Shown here: positions 50,659-61,768 of the stretch, in pieces
Numbering within the stretch: the first letter of the stretch is position 1
Layout: each line of letters opens with the position of its first letter
Assembly (NCBI GenBank): GCA_030141605.1
Contig: JAQGDQ010000601.1
Span: 1 to 64,000 of the forward strand
Length of the DNA stretch: 64,000 nucleotides
Reading direction: 5' to 3'
Source: Tubiluchus corallicola
Lineage: Eukaryota > Priapulida > Priapulimorpha > Priapulimorphida > Tubiluchidae
The notes under the pieces: model-generated
Seen by the model: only the letters and a program-made list of their open reading frames with translations
Database searches by the model: none
What the model was told of the DNA's origin: nothing
Made by a program: the position numbers and the translations under genes

Positions 50659-52080
50659 ATGACACCGCTGTCAGTGCAAATAACTGCAGGATTACTTTTG
50701 ATCCAATGGATTGTTCCATTGCCATTAGCACTGATGACTAATTCATGCTTGAGAACCACACTGCTCTTAGATTTGAATCTTGTGAACACAACTAACCAGT
50801 GGTGTTTCTGTCACAGCAAAACAGGAAATTATTCTCTTGATGGAGTGCACCTTCGTGCAGCATTATGGAAAGAAGACCTTGAAACCGAGTCTCTTGTGTT
50901 GCCATTACTGAAAATCATCAGTGAATGTGTGAATTTCACTTATACTGTAAAGTACTTTACATATGCTGATGGTAGCTACGAAAAAATAGCAAGATTGGGT
51001 AAGGCTGACTTAATGTTACCACTTCTAACATGGAGTAGAGAGCGAAGTGTCCATCTTACTTATCTGCACATGTTCTGGAATTCACCAATATCAGTTGCCC
51101 TTACACGAGAAGACGTTTCATCTACAGACAAACCACTGGTCAGCCCTTTTGCAAAATCCGTTTGGATAGCCCTGATAACTTACAGTATTTTAGCTAGTGT
51201 AATTGTGCACATGGAAGAAAAGATAGTTTTGCAATTCCAGGATGGTCATGCACCAAGTTTGGGGTACTTAATTTGGTACACAGCTGCTGCATTTTTGCAA
51301 AAAGGTGGCGGACATTTACCAAGATATGTATCAGCTCGTCTGTTGTTGATGTTTTGGTGGATGTTTGCTATAGTCATCACAGCAATATTCACCGGAACAT
51401 TAATTGGCACTCTTTTTCTTACCACAGACCGATACCCGTTTATGACACTTGCAGATCTAGCATCCAGTAGTTACACACCAGCTGTTGTGAAACATTGGGC
51501 CATAACAGACATGTTACGCAGCAGTTTGCCTAACTCCAGTTTTAGATTACTCTGGAGAAAAGTAGAAGCAGATCTTCTTGTACCAGTTTCTACTGAGCAA
51601 GAAGGCCTGGATCTCACCGCTACCGGAAAATACGTTTTTATGGCAACAGCAAATTATCTGAAACTTTTAATCATGAACGATTATCGAACGCATGGTGTGT
51701 GTCGGTTTACACTCGCACCTTTTCAACTAAACAACGTTTACTCAGGTTGGACAGTACCTAAAGGAAGCCCTCATACAGAAGCACTGAATTATGGACTTTC
51801 ACAACTTGCACAAAGTGGCATTCTTGAAATGTCTATAAATAATTATATGACACAGGATGGTTATCACTGTTTACATCAAGAACAGTCTGTTGAATCACAT
51901 AGGTTGGGTTTAGTGCATGTAAGTTCTGTGTTTTTAATCCTGGCAGTTGGCATACTGACAGGGATATGTTTAATCATAGCTGAAAAAGTTTGGTTTGGTG
52001 TTCGTAAAAGAAACGAACATGTTAAATCTGAATCAAAGTACAAAGTTAACTTGTTTGAGCAAAATGCAGCAAAAGTTTAG
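50659..52080 (+). CDS. Divergent ionotropic receptor (IR-type iGluR relative) 1, single exon
   Basis: 473 residues. Signal peptide (1-~25); no amino-terminal domain, only ~30 residues before the S1 lobe (YSLDGVHLRAALW, ~58-160). M1 (~164-184), pore loop AAFLQKGGGHLPRYVSARLL (~210-230), M3 (WWMFAIVITAIFTGTLIGTL), S2 lobe (~255-415) and M4 (~420-442). In canonical iGluRs M3 carries SYTANLAAF; here AIFTGTLIG, as in IRs. The alpha-carboxylate-binding Arg is present at canonical spacing (R127 in LTWSRER), but the S2 acidic residue that binds the amino group appears replaced (KYVFMATANY). It is probably a ligand-gated cation channel with a non-glutamate ligand, perhaps chemosensory. It is first of three tandem paralogues, same strand, intronless. 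Confidence 0.92.
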   Translation: MTPLSVQITAGLLLIQWIVPLPLALMTNSCLRTTLLLDLNLVNTTNQWCFCHSKTGNYSLDGVHLRAALWKEDLETESLVLPLLKIISECVNFTYTVKYFTYADGSYEKIARLGKADLMLPLLTWSRERSVHLTYLHMFWNSPISVALTREDVSSTDKPLVSPFAKSVWIALITYSILASVIVHMEEKIVLQFQDGHAPSLGYLIWYTAAAFLQKGGGHLPRYVSARLLLMFWWMFAIVITAIFTGTLIGTLFLTTDRYPFMTLADLASSSYTPAVVKHWAITDMLRSSLPNSSFRLLWRKVEADLLVPVSTEQEGLDLTATGKYVFMATANYLKLLIMNDYRTHGVCRFTLAPFQLNNVYSGWTVPKGSPHTEALNYGLSQLAQSGILEMSINNYMTQDGYHCLHQEQSVESHRLGLVHVSSVFLILAVGILTGICLIIAEKVWFGVRKRNEHVKSESKYKVNLFEQNAAKV

Positions 52081-53444
52081 TTAGTTGCACATTTACAATG
52101 CCTTGTTTTGCCTCCTATATTGTTATTATAGTCTCACAAATGTAAAACATTTTCGTAAAATAATGAAACCGTATAATTACTAGATATGCAGTATCATGGA
52201 ATTTCCACAAAATCTTTTCATTCTGCAAACAGACGTCAATATTATACATTTTGTCTAAGGGTTTTCACAAATGTTTTGATATGGTTTGCCTAAAGGGGAA
52301 GATATGATCTGATATGTTAACTAGCTCCATTTGTTTTGTTTTATTAATCTGAAAAAGAAAAGAGAACTTTAAAGTATAGCCCAGAAAAATTTCTGTACAA
52401 ACTTATTTTCCAGATCTGTTTGAAAGACTTACACAATTGGAAAAGTTCCTATTAATTCAAAATGTTTGCACCACCTGGTAAAACTGCACTGGATCACCAT
52501 CCCAGTTTGCACCACTGTTTCGCCAAAAAAGACATTGATCTGACAATTCAAAATAATCTAAACTTTTGCTTAGTTAGCACACAGTGAGCTATCTCTGTTA
52601 ATTTTTTCAACGTTTACACAATGCCATCTAAACTTGTTTCAAATGATTTACCATTGAAATGGCCTAACTGTTATAGCAGGAGTTTAAATTTACAAGTTGT
52701 ATACGGTGTTATTGCTAATGCAAACCCTGCATGCATTAAGACAGCATGTAAGTGATGCAAAATTTCAAACCGAATTTTTAAACTTTATATATGTGGATGA
52801 TTTTAGGTGCTTTAATATACATAATTCACTATTAAGCTGCTACTAACCAGTACTTTATATATATCATTAGATCAGCTGGTGCCTGATCATAATTAGGAGG
52901 AACAAAAGTTCCTTTAGCAAAACTAAATACATACTTTGTGCAGGTTTTAAAACAACAAAGCTCAAAACTTAGTTATTCAGTGTTGCTGCACAGTATTATG
53001 CAAACAAATTTACGTAGACAAATGTTTTACCCCATCAAATTTGTTTCTCTAATGTTTACTTATCAACAAAACAGTTACTCAGCGTACTACTAATAAAGTC
53101 CACTACAACGGCTGACTACAAGGCCCGACAAAGATAAACAAAACAAACATAAATGGACAGGTTAGATGAGCTAATGAATGGCATAGATGTCATGTGTGTC
53201 AACAAAAACCTTTTAAGCGTGGCCAATAAACAACATGCTATTCATCTAAAACAACCTTTACAAAACCTTGCATGAACACGCTATTAAACTAACACCAGGG
53301 AAATGTATGCTAATAACATAGCGAGTGTGCAATCACGTTACAAAGTGTGTGCTCCGAAAAAGGAAGTCTGCATTCAACAAATGGATATTTGCAATAATAA
53401 TTGTTCACTCTGGGCTGAAATGAAAATATTAGGTTGGTTAATGC
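52081..53444. other. Spacer between receptors 1 and 2, present again at the right edge
   Basis: No gene. Most of it (to at least 53,268) recurs at 62,400-64,000 as part of the segmental duplication. 52,560-52,800 is a copy of dispersed family L also found at 13.7 kb. 52,367-52,374 (ctttaaag) is the empty target of the hAT element in the other copy. Confidence 0.8.
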
Positions 53445-54926
53445 ATGACTGCATCATCTGAAATTGTGCAAGATGGGACAAAAAGTGTCCAATTACAGAA
53501 GATGTATCTGCCAGATAATGCAATGAACCACTACTTGATTCTAGTGACTGCTGCTTTTTTGACTTCTGTGGATATAAAGGAATGTTCTGCGAGCAGCAAT
53601 GTTCACACACGTAGACCAAAGTCAGAGATATTTTACCATTCCAGTGATTGTTACAAAACAGGTGGATCAAAACATGAAGACACCAATAAACAAATATGCT
53701 CGACTCGCAAGGGGGGTCAGTTTGTGCACTCGCTGAACGGAACCCACCTTCGAGTATCAATGTTTGAAGATGAACGGATAATGGAACCGCTGATGTTATC
53801 ATTACTGAATGACCTCAGCATAAGCGCAAATTTCACTTACAGCTTCAATTACTTCTCACTGAAAAACTACAGTTATGAGGATGTTCTAAAACAAGGCATG
53901 ACAGATCTGTTGATGGTGCCACTGACGCACAATGCTAAGCGAAGCGAATCTTTTACCTTCCTTCACGTCTTTTGGAGTTCGTCCCAGATGGTGATATCCA
54001 AAAGGGAGGAAGACAGCATAGATGCATCGTTGCTGTCTCCATTTGTGAACACAGTTTGGATAGCAGTGGTAATATGCTGTGTAATCACTGGCGTAGTTAT
54101 ACACATGGAAGAAAAGTTATGCAAACTTCACAAACAAGAACGTGTATCAAGTGCAGGATACTTTACAAGGTACACCCTTGCATCACTTTTACAAAAAGAC
54201 GGCACCTCTTTACCGACCAGAATCTCATCCCGCATGTTGATGTCTCTGTGGTGGATGTTTGCTATAGTAATCACAGGAATGTACATGGGAACTTTAGTCG
54301 GAAGTTTGTTTCTCACCAAGCATAGTTATCCCGTCACATCGGTCAACGATCTGATAATGGGGCCGTATGTACCAGCTGTAGTGCAGCACTGGGGCTTTAC
54401 AGAAACGCTACGCAACAGACCACCAGATTCTAACCTTGGGAAAATATGGAGGAACATTGAATTGGATGAAAAGCTTCCAGTATATTCTGCAAATGATGGC
54501 CTTGAATTAACTTATACTGACAAGTACGTTTTTACAGCTACAAGAAATTTCCTGAAGCTGCTACTGATGAATGATTTCCAGAAATTTAATGTTTGCCGTT
54601 TCATGGTTATGCCCTTTCGAATGACCTCCGTCTCCGAAATTCATTCGAGTTGGGCGGTACCAAAAGAGAGTCCATATACAGATGCACTAAACTATGGACT
54701 GGCAGCACTTTCACAAAGCGGCATTCTCAAAGCTGCGATAGACAAGTTCTTTCAAAAAGATGGAGATCATTGTTTTTCAATGCAAGAGCAATCGGTTCAG
54801 TCACGCCCTTTGCACCTTCATCATCTACATCCAGTGTTTCTTGTTCTGATATTTGGAATAGTATTTGCAGTTTGTGTAACATTGATTGAATGCATATGGT
54901 TTCACATGGTTCAAAACCCAGACTAA
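53445..54926 (+). CDS. Divergent ionotropic receptor 2, single exon
   Basis: 493 residues from the first ATG (an in-frame TAA lies just upstream). Starting at Met27 (53,523) instead gives a clean signal peptide (MNHYLILVTAAFLTSVDI), which I consider the likelier start. Same plan as receptor 1: S1 (SLNGTHLRVSMFEDE), M1 (~PFVNTVWIAVVICCVITGVV), pore (LASLLQKDGTSLPTRISSRM), M3 (WWMFAIVITGMYMGTLVGSL), S2 and M4. The Arg at the ligand position is not conserved in a gapless alignment (LTHNAKRS has Ala there, with an Arg two residues later), and the S2 acidic position reads TATRN. The ligand is therefore likely to differ from receptor 1. Poly(A) signal AATAAA at 54,980. Confidence 0.92.
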   Translation: MTASSEIVQDGTKSVQLQKMYLPDNAMNHYLILVTAAFLTSVDIKECSASSNVHTRRPKSEIFYHSSDCYKTGGSKHEDTNKQICSTRKGGQFVHSLNGTHLRVSMFEDERIMEPLMLSLLNDLSISANFTYSFNYFSLKNYSYEDVLKQGMTDLLMVPLTHNAKRSESFTFLHVFWSSSQMVISKREEDSIDASLLSPFVNTVWIAVVICCVITGVVIHMEEKLCKLHKQERVSSAGYFTRYTLASLLQKDGTSLPTRISSRMLMSLWWMFAIVITGMYMGTLVGSLFLTKHSYPVTSVNDLIMGPYVPAVVQHWGFTETLRNRPPDSNLGKIWRNIELDEKLPVYSANDGLELTYTDKYVFTATRNFLKLLLMNDFQKFNVCRFMVMPFRMTSVSEIHSSWAVPKESPYTDALNYGLAALSQSGILKAAIDKFFQKDGDHCFSMQEQSVQSRPLHLHHLHPVFLVLIFGIVFAVCVTLIECIWFHMVQNPD

Positions 54927-55006
54927 TGCCCAGCCCACACCGCTCTTCAAAATACTGATAGTCAAAAGACCGACATTCAAATAAATGGTATTCAAAACAC
55001 TGAACT

Positions 55007-55514
55007 ATAGTAAGCTACGCATAACTCGAACACATCCGGAACTGAAAATTTGTCTGAGTTATGTGAAAGTACGAGTTAGATGATGTTCATAAGAAAACAA
55101 GATTGAGTCGCACATCAACGTCAGACAAGGCACTAACAATGCTACAGCCTATGAGAAAGACATAGTCTGAGTAGGCTGGTTAAGGGGATTTGGCAATATT
55201 AATATTGTGATTTATAAACCACGTTCATTCAGCCGTTTTGTGCTCAACATTCTGTTAAGATAACACAAGAACTTATCAGTTAAAATCGTAATGTGATGCA
55301 TTCTTTTGTGTAGGATTTCTCCCTTGAGAGGCTGTTCAAGATAGGCAGGGTAAAATTTCAGTTAGATTTTTATAAATTGTACTGGGAATTCAGTTTGAGT
55401 TACGCAACATTTTGAGTTATACGGTGTTTGGTGAAGGGAAAAACTTTCCACGAGATCTGTTCAAGATACACAAGAAATCGAGTTATACCAGATCGAGTTA
55501 TACGTAATTTACTG
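55007..55514. mobile_element. MITE family J, complete copy
   Basis: Ends agtaagctacgcataactcg and cgagttatacgtaatttact are imperfect inverted repeats next to TA. Partial copies at 9,070-9,560 and 61,571-61,768. Confidence 0.75.
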
Positions 55515-56949
55515 TATGTCCACATGATTAGAGTTTACTAACTGTTAAATTATTTGTTGAATGGCTGTTCCGTTCATGCCTCATACGTCCTAAATGGTGC
55601 CACACAACAAAGAATACAGAAAAACTGCTGCTGTTACATATATCACACACCTGGCATATTATTATACAGTTAGACTGGAACCCAGAAATTTGTGAAAAAT
55701 ACTATACAGGAATGATGACAATGATAACAGTGATGTTATCTTTTTAAAAAAAACAACTTAACACCAATTATTGCAATCAACAGTACATTTCACGAAATAA
55801 TGTAGATGCGGAAATGCATCTCAAAATAATCTTTGCTCAATATATACAGTAATACTTGATTTAATAAGGCCATGCTATTCAAATATCCTGTTTACTCCCC
55901 TAATTCGGATAATTTATTTTCTTGCAATAAATGATCCATAGGCATGAATTTATTATGAAGTTTATTATGGTTAACTACAACCAAATGATTACTCAGAACT
56001 TTCAACTTTTACTACAAGGCGCATGATACCATGACTTGAAGTGCTGGGAACATAACTGTAATGCAAGGATTTTTATAATTACAGCATGAATACACTGAGC
56101 AACTGTTGTGCTTGATGTTATTGTGGCCCATATAGAATACGAAATGCATTGCATTGTATCTTCTTTTGGAAAGGAAGGAAGGCATGACACACAAAAAACG
56201 CCATGTCGAAAGTTGACCTTTTTGACCATTGTGCAATGTGGGGCTTAAGGGGGACAAAATGTAACAAGGCGCTTCTGCAATTGAATCATATCCAGAGCGC
56301 ACATATATAAGTCAGCCTCTCCCAAGTAGTTGGCTAGTTAGCTAGTTAATCGCCATGTAGATTCTGGAAGCGATACCACTATTATAATCTCCTTGTACGT
56401 ACGTGTATACAGTTATAAATATGTACTTGCTTAATAAATGCAATGTATTACCTATACGTTTCTGCGGCCTTCATTACATTATTGTGATCACTTATGAGAT
56501 AGCTCAGGTCTCAGTAATGTCTTTTAGAACTAGAAGGGGTTATTCTATTCAGAAAAGGGAAGGGATGTAGTATATGGATGTAGTTTGTGCGGGGTGCCTC
56601 AGTATGGAGTGCCTGTACCAAGAATATGAACAACTAGCAAAGGCCCCGCAAAAAATTTTGCTTATAAATACACTTATAATCAAAAATGTGCGAACATTCT
56701 ACCTAGTGTTTGTCTGTTTATCTAACGCAAAGCCAGTAGCAGCTTTTACTGAATTAAAGCTATAAGGTTATAGACAGAGTATAATGGATGACGTTAGAAC
56801 AATGGCTTTGCGTCAGCAGTTTTCCAAGCGAAAATTGCCGAAAATAGAACATGTAATTAACTCGTCGTCGCTCCTCTTGGTGGGCCTGTCCTAACATATA
56901 GCCCACATCATCGTATAGCCCTGTTATTCCTCTTTCTAAAGAGCCATAC

Positions 56950-57380
56950 ATCTCCTTCCGAGGGTCCCACCAGGCGCCACTAGAACGTTATTTCCGCATG
57001 CTGTTTGGTCAAAATTTCGAAAAATCGCTAGTTGGGTCCGGGAAAACGCCCGTTGCGGGACGCCGTGGCCCTCTCGCAAATTTTAAATATGTCTATGACA
57101 CCCACCGCCGAATGGACTATCTATCCATAGCCAGCACCACCATCGGCCCGTTCCCGTTCTTCAGATCTCAGGCGTATAACTTTTACAAAAAACGGCCGAA
57201 AAATGGCCATCATTTTTGGAGGTTTTTCGCCCCTCGTTCCTCGCGGTGGGCCCGATTCGAAAAATAAACCCCCAATGGCACGACACTAGATCGAGACCTT
57301 TCGTTTGATGTATAGATCGCCGCAAATGGTGCCGTCGTCCGAGCTGTAGCCTCGAATCTTATATACAGGACGAGAAGCCT
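56950..57380. repeat. GC-rich dispersed repeat I, copy 1
   Basis: About half G+C in AT-rich surroundings. The first ~190 bp recur at 59,497-59,690 (gggtcccaccaggcgccact, agttgggtccgggaaaacgc, ccgtggccctctcgcaaatt). No known family recognised. Confidence 0.75.
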
Positions 57381-57665
57381 AATTAAACACCAGAAAGGTG
57401 TGGCAGACAAAACTAACATGTAGATTCACACCTGGTGAATTAGTGCACACACTATTGTGATTAATGCAAATATATGACAAAGTACATGTAACACATTGGC
57501 ATTGTAGTATAAGTGGTCAGCTGAAAACATTTTCATCTTCGCTGCATAGCCATATTATGACTGTATAATGTGAATCAGCTAAAGTTTATCATTCGATTTT
57601 CCAAAGCAAAAAATGTTATTTGCATCATTTCTCAAAACGTGTGCCATTGTTTTTTATTTCCTTGA

Positions 57666-58994
57666 ATGTTTTTGCATCAAAGAACGTTGTGTAAAACTAA
57701 AACAAGGACTGAAAATTGCAACAGTTTGTATAACCAGTACAATTTAGGTGCGTTTTATGGTAAAAACTCCAGAACACTCGGTTATTCACTCCACGGAGAG
57801 TTGCTTCGAGTGGGAGCATGGAGAGGCGATCCGATGAAGCCATATTTAGATCAACTGCTTCCGATGCTCAGCCAAGCAGCAAACTTCACGTACAAGGTGA
57901 CATACATCAAATATTTGGAAACTCAAAAAAATGCAATTGACACAGGAGAATTCGACTTGTTTTTGGGATTAACTGCAATGATGCCAGAAAGAGCAAAAAG
58001 TATGACGTTTCTTCACCCTCTTGCTCATAGTTCTCATGTATTTATCACAAAAAGACATCGATTACAAGGTTTTAGTATAATAGACCCATTCACCACACTC
58101 GTGTGGTTGCTTCTGCTATTATATGGCATAGTAGTGGGTACAATACTTTACTATATTGACTACAGCAAAAACCTGCCGTACAACGAGGAAGGGATTACGA
58201 AATGCAGCAACTGCCAGAGAACACTGGAAAAACCAGTGATAAAGAATGAAAGCAAGGTGTACTTTACTCGGTTCACACTATCGTCATACATCCAACAAGG
58301 TGTAACATATTTACCAAAATGTTTATCTGCTAGGTTGCTTATTGGATGGTGGTGGATTTTTGCTTGCATCATCACAGCCATGTACACGGGCACACTGGTT
58401 AGTAAATTATGTGTAAGCAAGCAAGTTTATCCATTCTCTACATTGCAAGAGTTGATAGACAGCAATACAATTCCTGTTACACTAGGTCAGTTCAGCGCCA
58501 CCACGCAAATGAAAAACAGACCAGAATTTACACAACTGTGGCAGAGAATGAAAGCGGATCCTAATGTACCTGCTAACAATGAAGAAGCAGCATTAGAGCT
58601 GACAGCTACTGGAAAATACACTTTCTTTGAAGAAGAGACTTATGCAAAGCTCGAGTTAATAAAGGATTATGAATTACACGGAAAATGTAGATTTTCTGTT
58701 TCCCCGTTTTTGGGATTTTCGACACCATTAGCATTAGTTGTACCAAAGAAAAGTAACTACACAGAAGCCCTAAATTTTGCTCTTGCTACATTAAAAGAAC
58801 ACGGTCTTGTGGACAAACTGCTACAAAAGTTACTGCAACCTTCGGAAAAATGTTTAGACCACCCTGTTCAGCATGTAGGCACGTTATCAATTAATGTGGA
58901 ACAACTTAATGTAGTTTTTTGGGTGTTGATGTCTGGAATCGGTGTAGCATTGTTTACATTTATTAGCGAGCTTGCTTACAAGAAGTTTATGTGA
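57666..58994 (+). CDS. Divergent ionotropic receptor 3, single exon; N-terminal frame broken
   Basis: 442 residues from an ATG directly after a TGA. S1 (GYSLHGELLRVGAWRGD), M1 (~PFTTLVWLLLLLYGIVVGTI), a loop with an additional Cys pair (CSNC), pore (YIQQGVTYLPKCLSARLL), M3 (WWWIFACIITAMYTGTLVSK), S2 and M4 (~411-436). S2 keeps acidic residues at the ligand position (YTFFEEETYAKLE), unlike receptors 1 and 2. This frame has no signal peptide, but an ATG at 57,613 in another frame reads a hydrophobic leader (MLFASFLKTCAIVFYFLECF). Either a one-base frameshift has separated leader from body, or a tiny intron or assembly error lies near 57,690. The rest is intact. It is more diverged from receptors 1 and 2 than they are from each other. 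Confidence 0.85.
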   Translation: MFLHQRTLCKTKTRTENCNSLYNQYNLGAFYGKNSRTLGYSLHGELLRVGAWRGDPMKPYLDQLLPMLSQAANFTYKVTYIKYLETQKNAIDTGEFDLFLGLTAMMPERAKSMTFLHPLAHSSHVFITKRHRLQGFSIIDPFTTLVWLLLLLYGIVVGTILYYIDYSKNLPYNEEGITKCSNCQRTLEKPVIKNESKVYFTRFTLSSYIQQGVTYLPKCLSARLLIGWWWIFACIITAMYTGTLVSKLCVSKQVYPFSTLQELIDSNTIPVTLGQFSATTQMKNRPEFTQLWQRMKADPNVPANNEEAALELTATGKYTFFEEETYAKLELIKDYELHGKCRFSVSPFLGFSTPLALVVPKKSNYTEALNFALATLKEHGLVDKLLQKLLQPSEKCLDHPVQHVGTLSINVEQLNVVFWVLMSGIGVALFTFISELAYKKFM

Positions 58995-61764
58995 AAAGCA
59001 ACAGATATTGTACTAACTCTACAATATCCAATCATTTCCCCTTTTCAAGGTCATCAATAACTGCTGCTTGGTGGCTGATCTTAAACAGTTTTCTTATCTA
59101 ATGATGGAAGTACATGTGCAGCTAAAAATGAAGTGTGCCATGCAGTTCAGCAATATGATAGCAACTGCACCACCGAAGCACCTGTTTTCAGAATTGGCGC
59201 ATTTTCAACCATTTTTAACTCTTTAGTTCACTTGTGCACTAAAAATGGAATATTTCCTCTATTATTTTTTAATCTATTATTTTACTCTATTTGACCAACC
59301 TGGCTACCCGGTTTTTGAAATTCGCATGCATTTGCACAACTAATTTGTCAAAGTCGACTGACTGATAAATTATGTTTTCAATTTACGTTTAAAATTAAAA
59401 TAATTAATCAACTCACATTTTTATTATGCTTTGAGATTTGTGAACTCACTGTAAAACTTTTTATTGTGTTTTAAATTTAAATATAATATAATATATATCT
59501 CCTTACGAGAGTCCCACCAGGCGCCACTAGAACGGTTTTTCTCCAGGCTGTTTGACCAAAATTTCGAAAAAATCGCGAGTTGGGTCCGGGAAAACGCCCG
59601 CTACGGGGCACCGTGGCCCTCTCGCAAATTCTAAATACGCCTATGATACCCACCACTGAACGGGCTATCTATCCATGGCTAGAATACCCCAGTTCTGAAA
59701 CCCCGATGGTATAGGATGTGCCTAGTAACCTGATGACCCCATCATGGTGACCCCGTTCCCAAACACCCCTTATTTTTAGACGTGTATATTAAATTATCTC
59801 GTCCGTAATCTGTTGCTATCATGTAGCCAATCCAGCTTCATTCCAGGTGACTCTACTGTAAACGAATTGTTATATATGGTACATACAATTTGTGAAGCAC
59901 AAGGTTCTGGTTTGGAAGCAAGATATAATTGTTTTGGACATTTTCAAAGCGTTCAGTTTGGCATAAGGGGTTTATTACAAAACGAAAGGCAAATGGCTTC
60001 ATTTTGGCAATTTAAAATACACACATCACAAACCTACAAAAGTTAGTATAATATAAAGAGTATATATACATTAACAGAGACTGTTTGATTTTAATTAGCA
60101 AGAAAAACGGGCCTTGAATTAATTAAATACATGTTCACTGGTATAGGGAGATAGTATTTGCTGTAGATGGCAAGAGATGGTATCTACCAGCTTTTGAGTT
60201 ACAAGGTTTGCACAAAACGTTAGTTTTGGATCAAAGCACTGATTGGAGCAGATTTTATGATAGACCCCATAAAGAGAGAAGCTACGATGATGACGAGACA
60301 CTATGATGGCCACGCCGGTAAATTGGCTACTAATCCATTTCTTAAAGTCTGTGATATTAAGCAATTATATTAAGAATATATTATTATATTAAGAAACAAA
60401 GTATTTACGAAGCCAGACTTGACTATAAAACAATCACTAAATCACACTGGTATCACCAGGGGCGTAGCCAGGTTCTAAAGTTAAGGGGAGCAAGCACATA
60501 AAAAAAGCGTGATGACACATACCAAACAATTTTCAATGCATTGATTATGTATTTTAATTTTGTGTTTAAAATCAAAACACGAGAAAGATACAGTTTTAAA
60601 GGAACTACATAATTGTTAGTGTTATATCTATATATGTTTGTAGTACAGATTTCTCTCACTTGCATAAATCAGTAGAATAATGTACTTTTTGGATTTTAAA
60701 ACAGCGGAGCAGCTTATTCATGCTTTTGTAACTTCACATGTTGATAACTGCAGTTCACTTGCCTATGGAATACCAGACGGCTACATTCAGAAACTTGAGA
60801 GTCCAAATTAAAAATGCTTCAGCTTGCATAAGCCCCCATAGTTAGCAAATTCTGTCATACAACACCGATTCTAAGGAAATTACATTGGCTTCTTTCTGGT
60901 CTGTGAAGAATTAAATTTAAAATTCTTCTAATTGCAAATGTATGAATGGGCTTGCACCAATTACTGCACCAGTATTTAACTCAACTTTTACAAACTTATG
61001 CACCATCCCACCAACTAAGTGATCTGATACTAATACTCTAGTACAACCTAACCTTTCCGCAGGTGGGAGATAAATCTTTTTTCATCTGTTTATGGAATGC
61101 GTTTTTGAATGTCAAATTAAAACATTTTCGTTATATGAAACTTTTTAACTTTTTGTTATTTGATTTTGTGCTAGTATAACCCAAGTAGGCCTAAGTGTTT
61201 ATGCATAATTCCATAACTTTTATATTTGATTCACAGACTTGTTTGTAAATTTTAAATGTTTTGCACACCGAAGAGCCTTTTTATACATATCTGAGGCAAC
61301 AAAATTATTTATTTTTATTTATTTGAAACCAAATTTTATCAAAAGTAAGGAAATTTGAAAAGACCGAATGTGGACCTGGCCTTACATACCAATACACTGC
61401 AGTTTGGACTGCAAATAAAAGTTAAACAAAAGGTGTATTTAAGGTAATGTTCTTTGTGTTTTTTCTCTCCAAAACAGAGTTATAAAAAAATTCTCTTCTG
61501 CAATCTGACATTTTCACTGTTTTGATTTTTCCATTATTAGTTTTCAAGCTTGAAATTAAAATTGTAGACAGTTACAGTAAACTACGTACAACACGAATTC
61601 TTGTGTACCTCGAACAGATCTTGTGGAACGGCTATTTTCTTTTGTTTTTCTCTTTAACAAACATCGTGTAACTCGAAATCTGTAACTTGAATTATCGCTA
61701 AACTCGAACCGAATCCCCGATAGAATTATTAAGAATCTGATTGAAATTACAATGCTTATCTCGA
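58995..61764. other. Intergenic stretch with repeat fragments
   Basis: Contains repeat I copy 2 (59,497-59,690), a transposon-like gcgtagccaggtt motif at about 60,464, and a truncated MITE J at its right end. I see no gene in it. Confidence 0.6.
59497..59690. repeat. GC-rich dispersed repeat I, copy 2
   Basis: Direct copy of 56,950-57,140 with scattered substitutions; the two copies flank receptor 3. Confidence 0.8.
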
Positions 61765-61768
61765 GCAG
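61571..61768 (-). mobile_element. MITE family J, truncated at a duplication breakpoint
   Basis: Starts at cagtaaactacgtacaacac (terminal repeat) and runs to ttatctcgagcag, where similarity to family J stops and similarity to receptor 1 begins. Confidence 0.75.

Larger units (their letters stand above)
54927..57612. other. Intergenic stretch with MITE J and a GC-rich repeat
   Basis: Contains the poly(A) signal of receptor 2 (54,980), MITE J (55,007-55,514) and a half-G+C block (56,950-57,380). No convincing gene; the short frames lack family features. Confidence 0.6.

Noticed and set aside
56998-57267. 89-codon protein in the GC-rich block
   Set aside because: Repeat-derived; the second copy of the block does not keep the frame, and no family is recognised.
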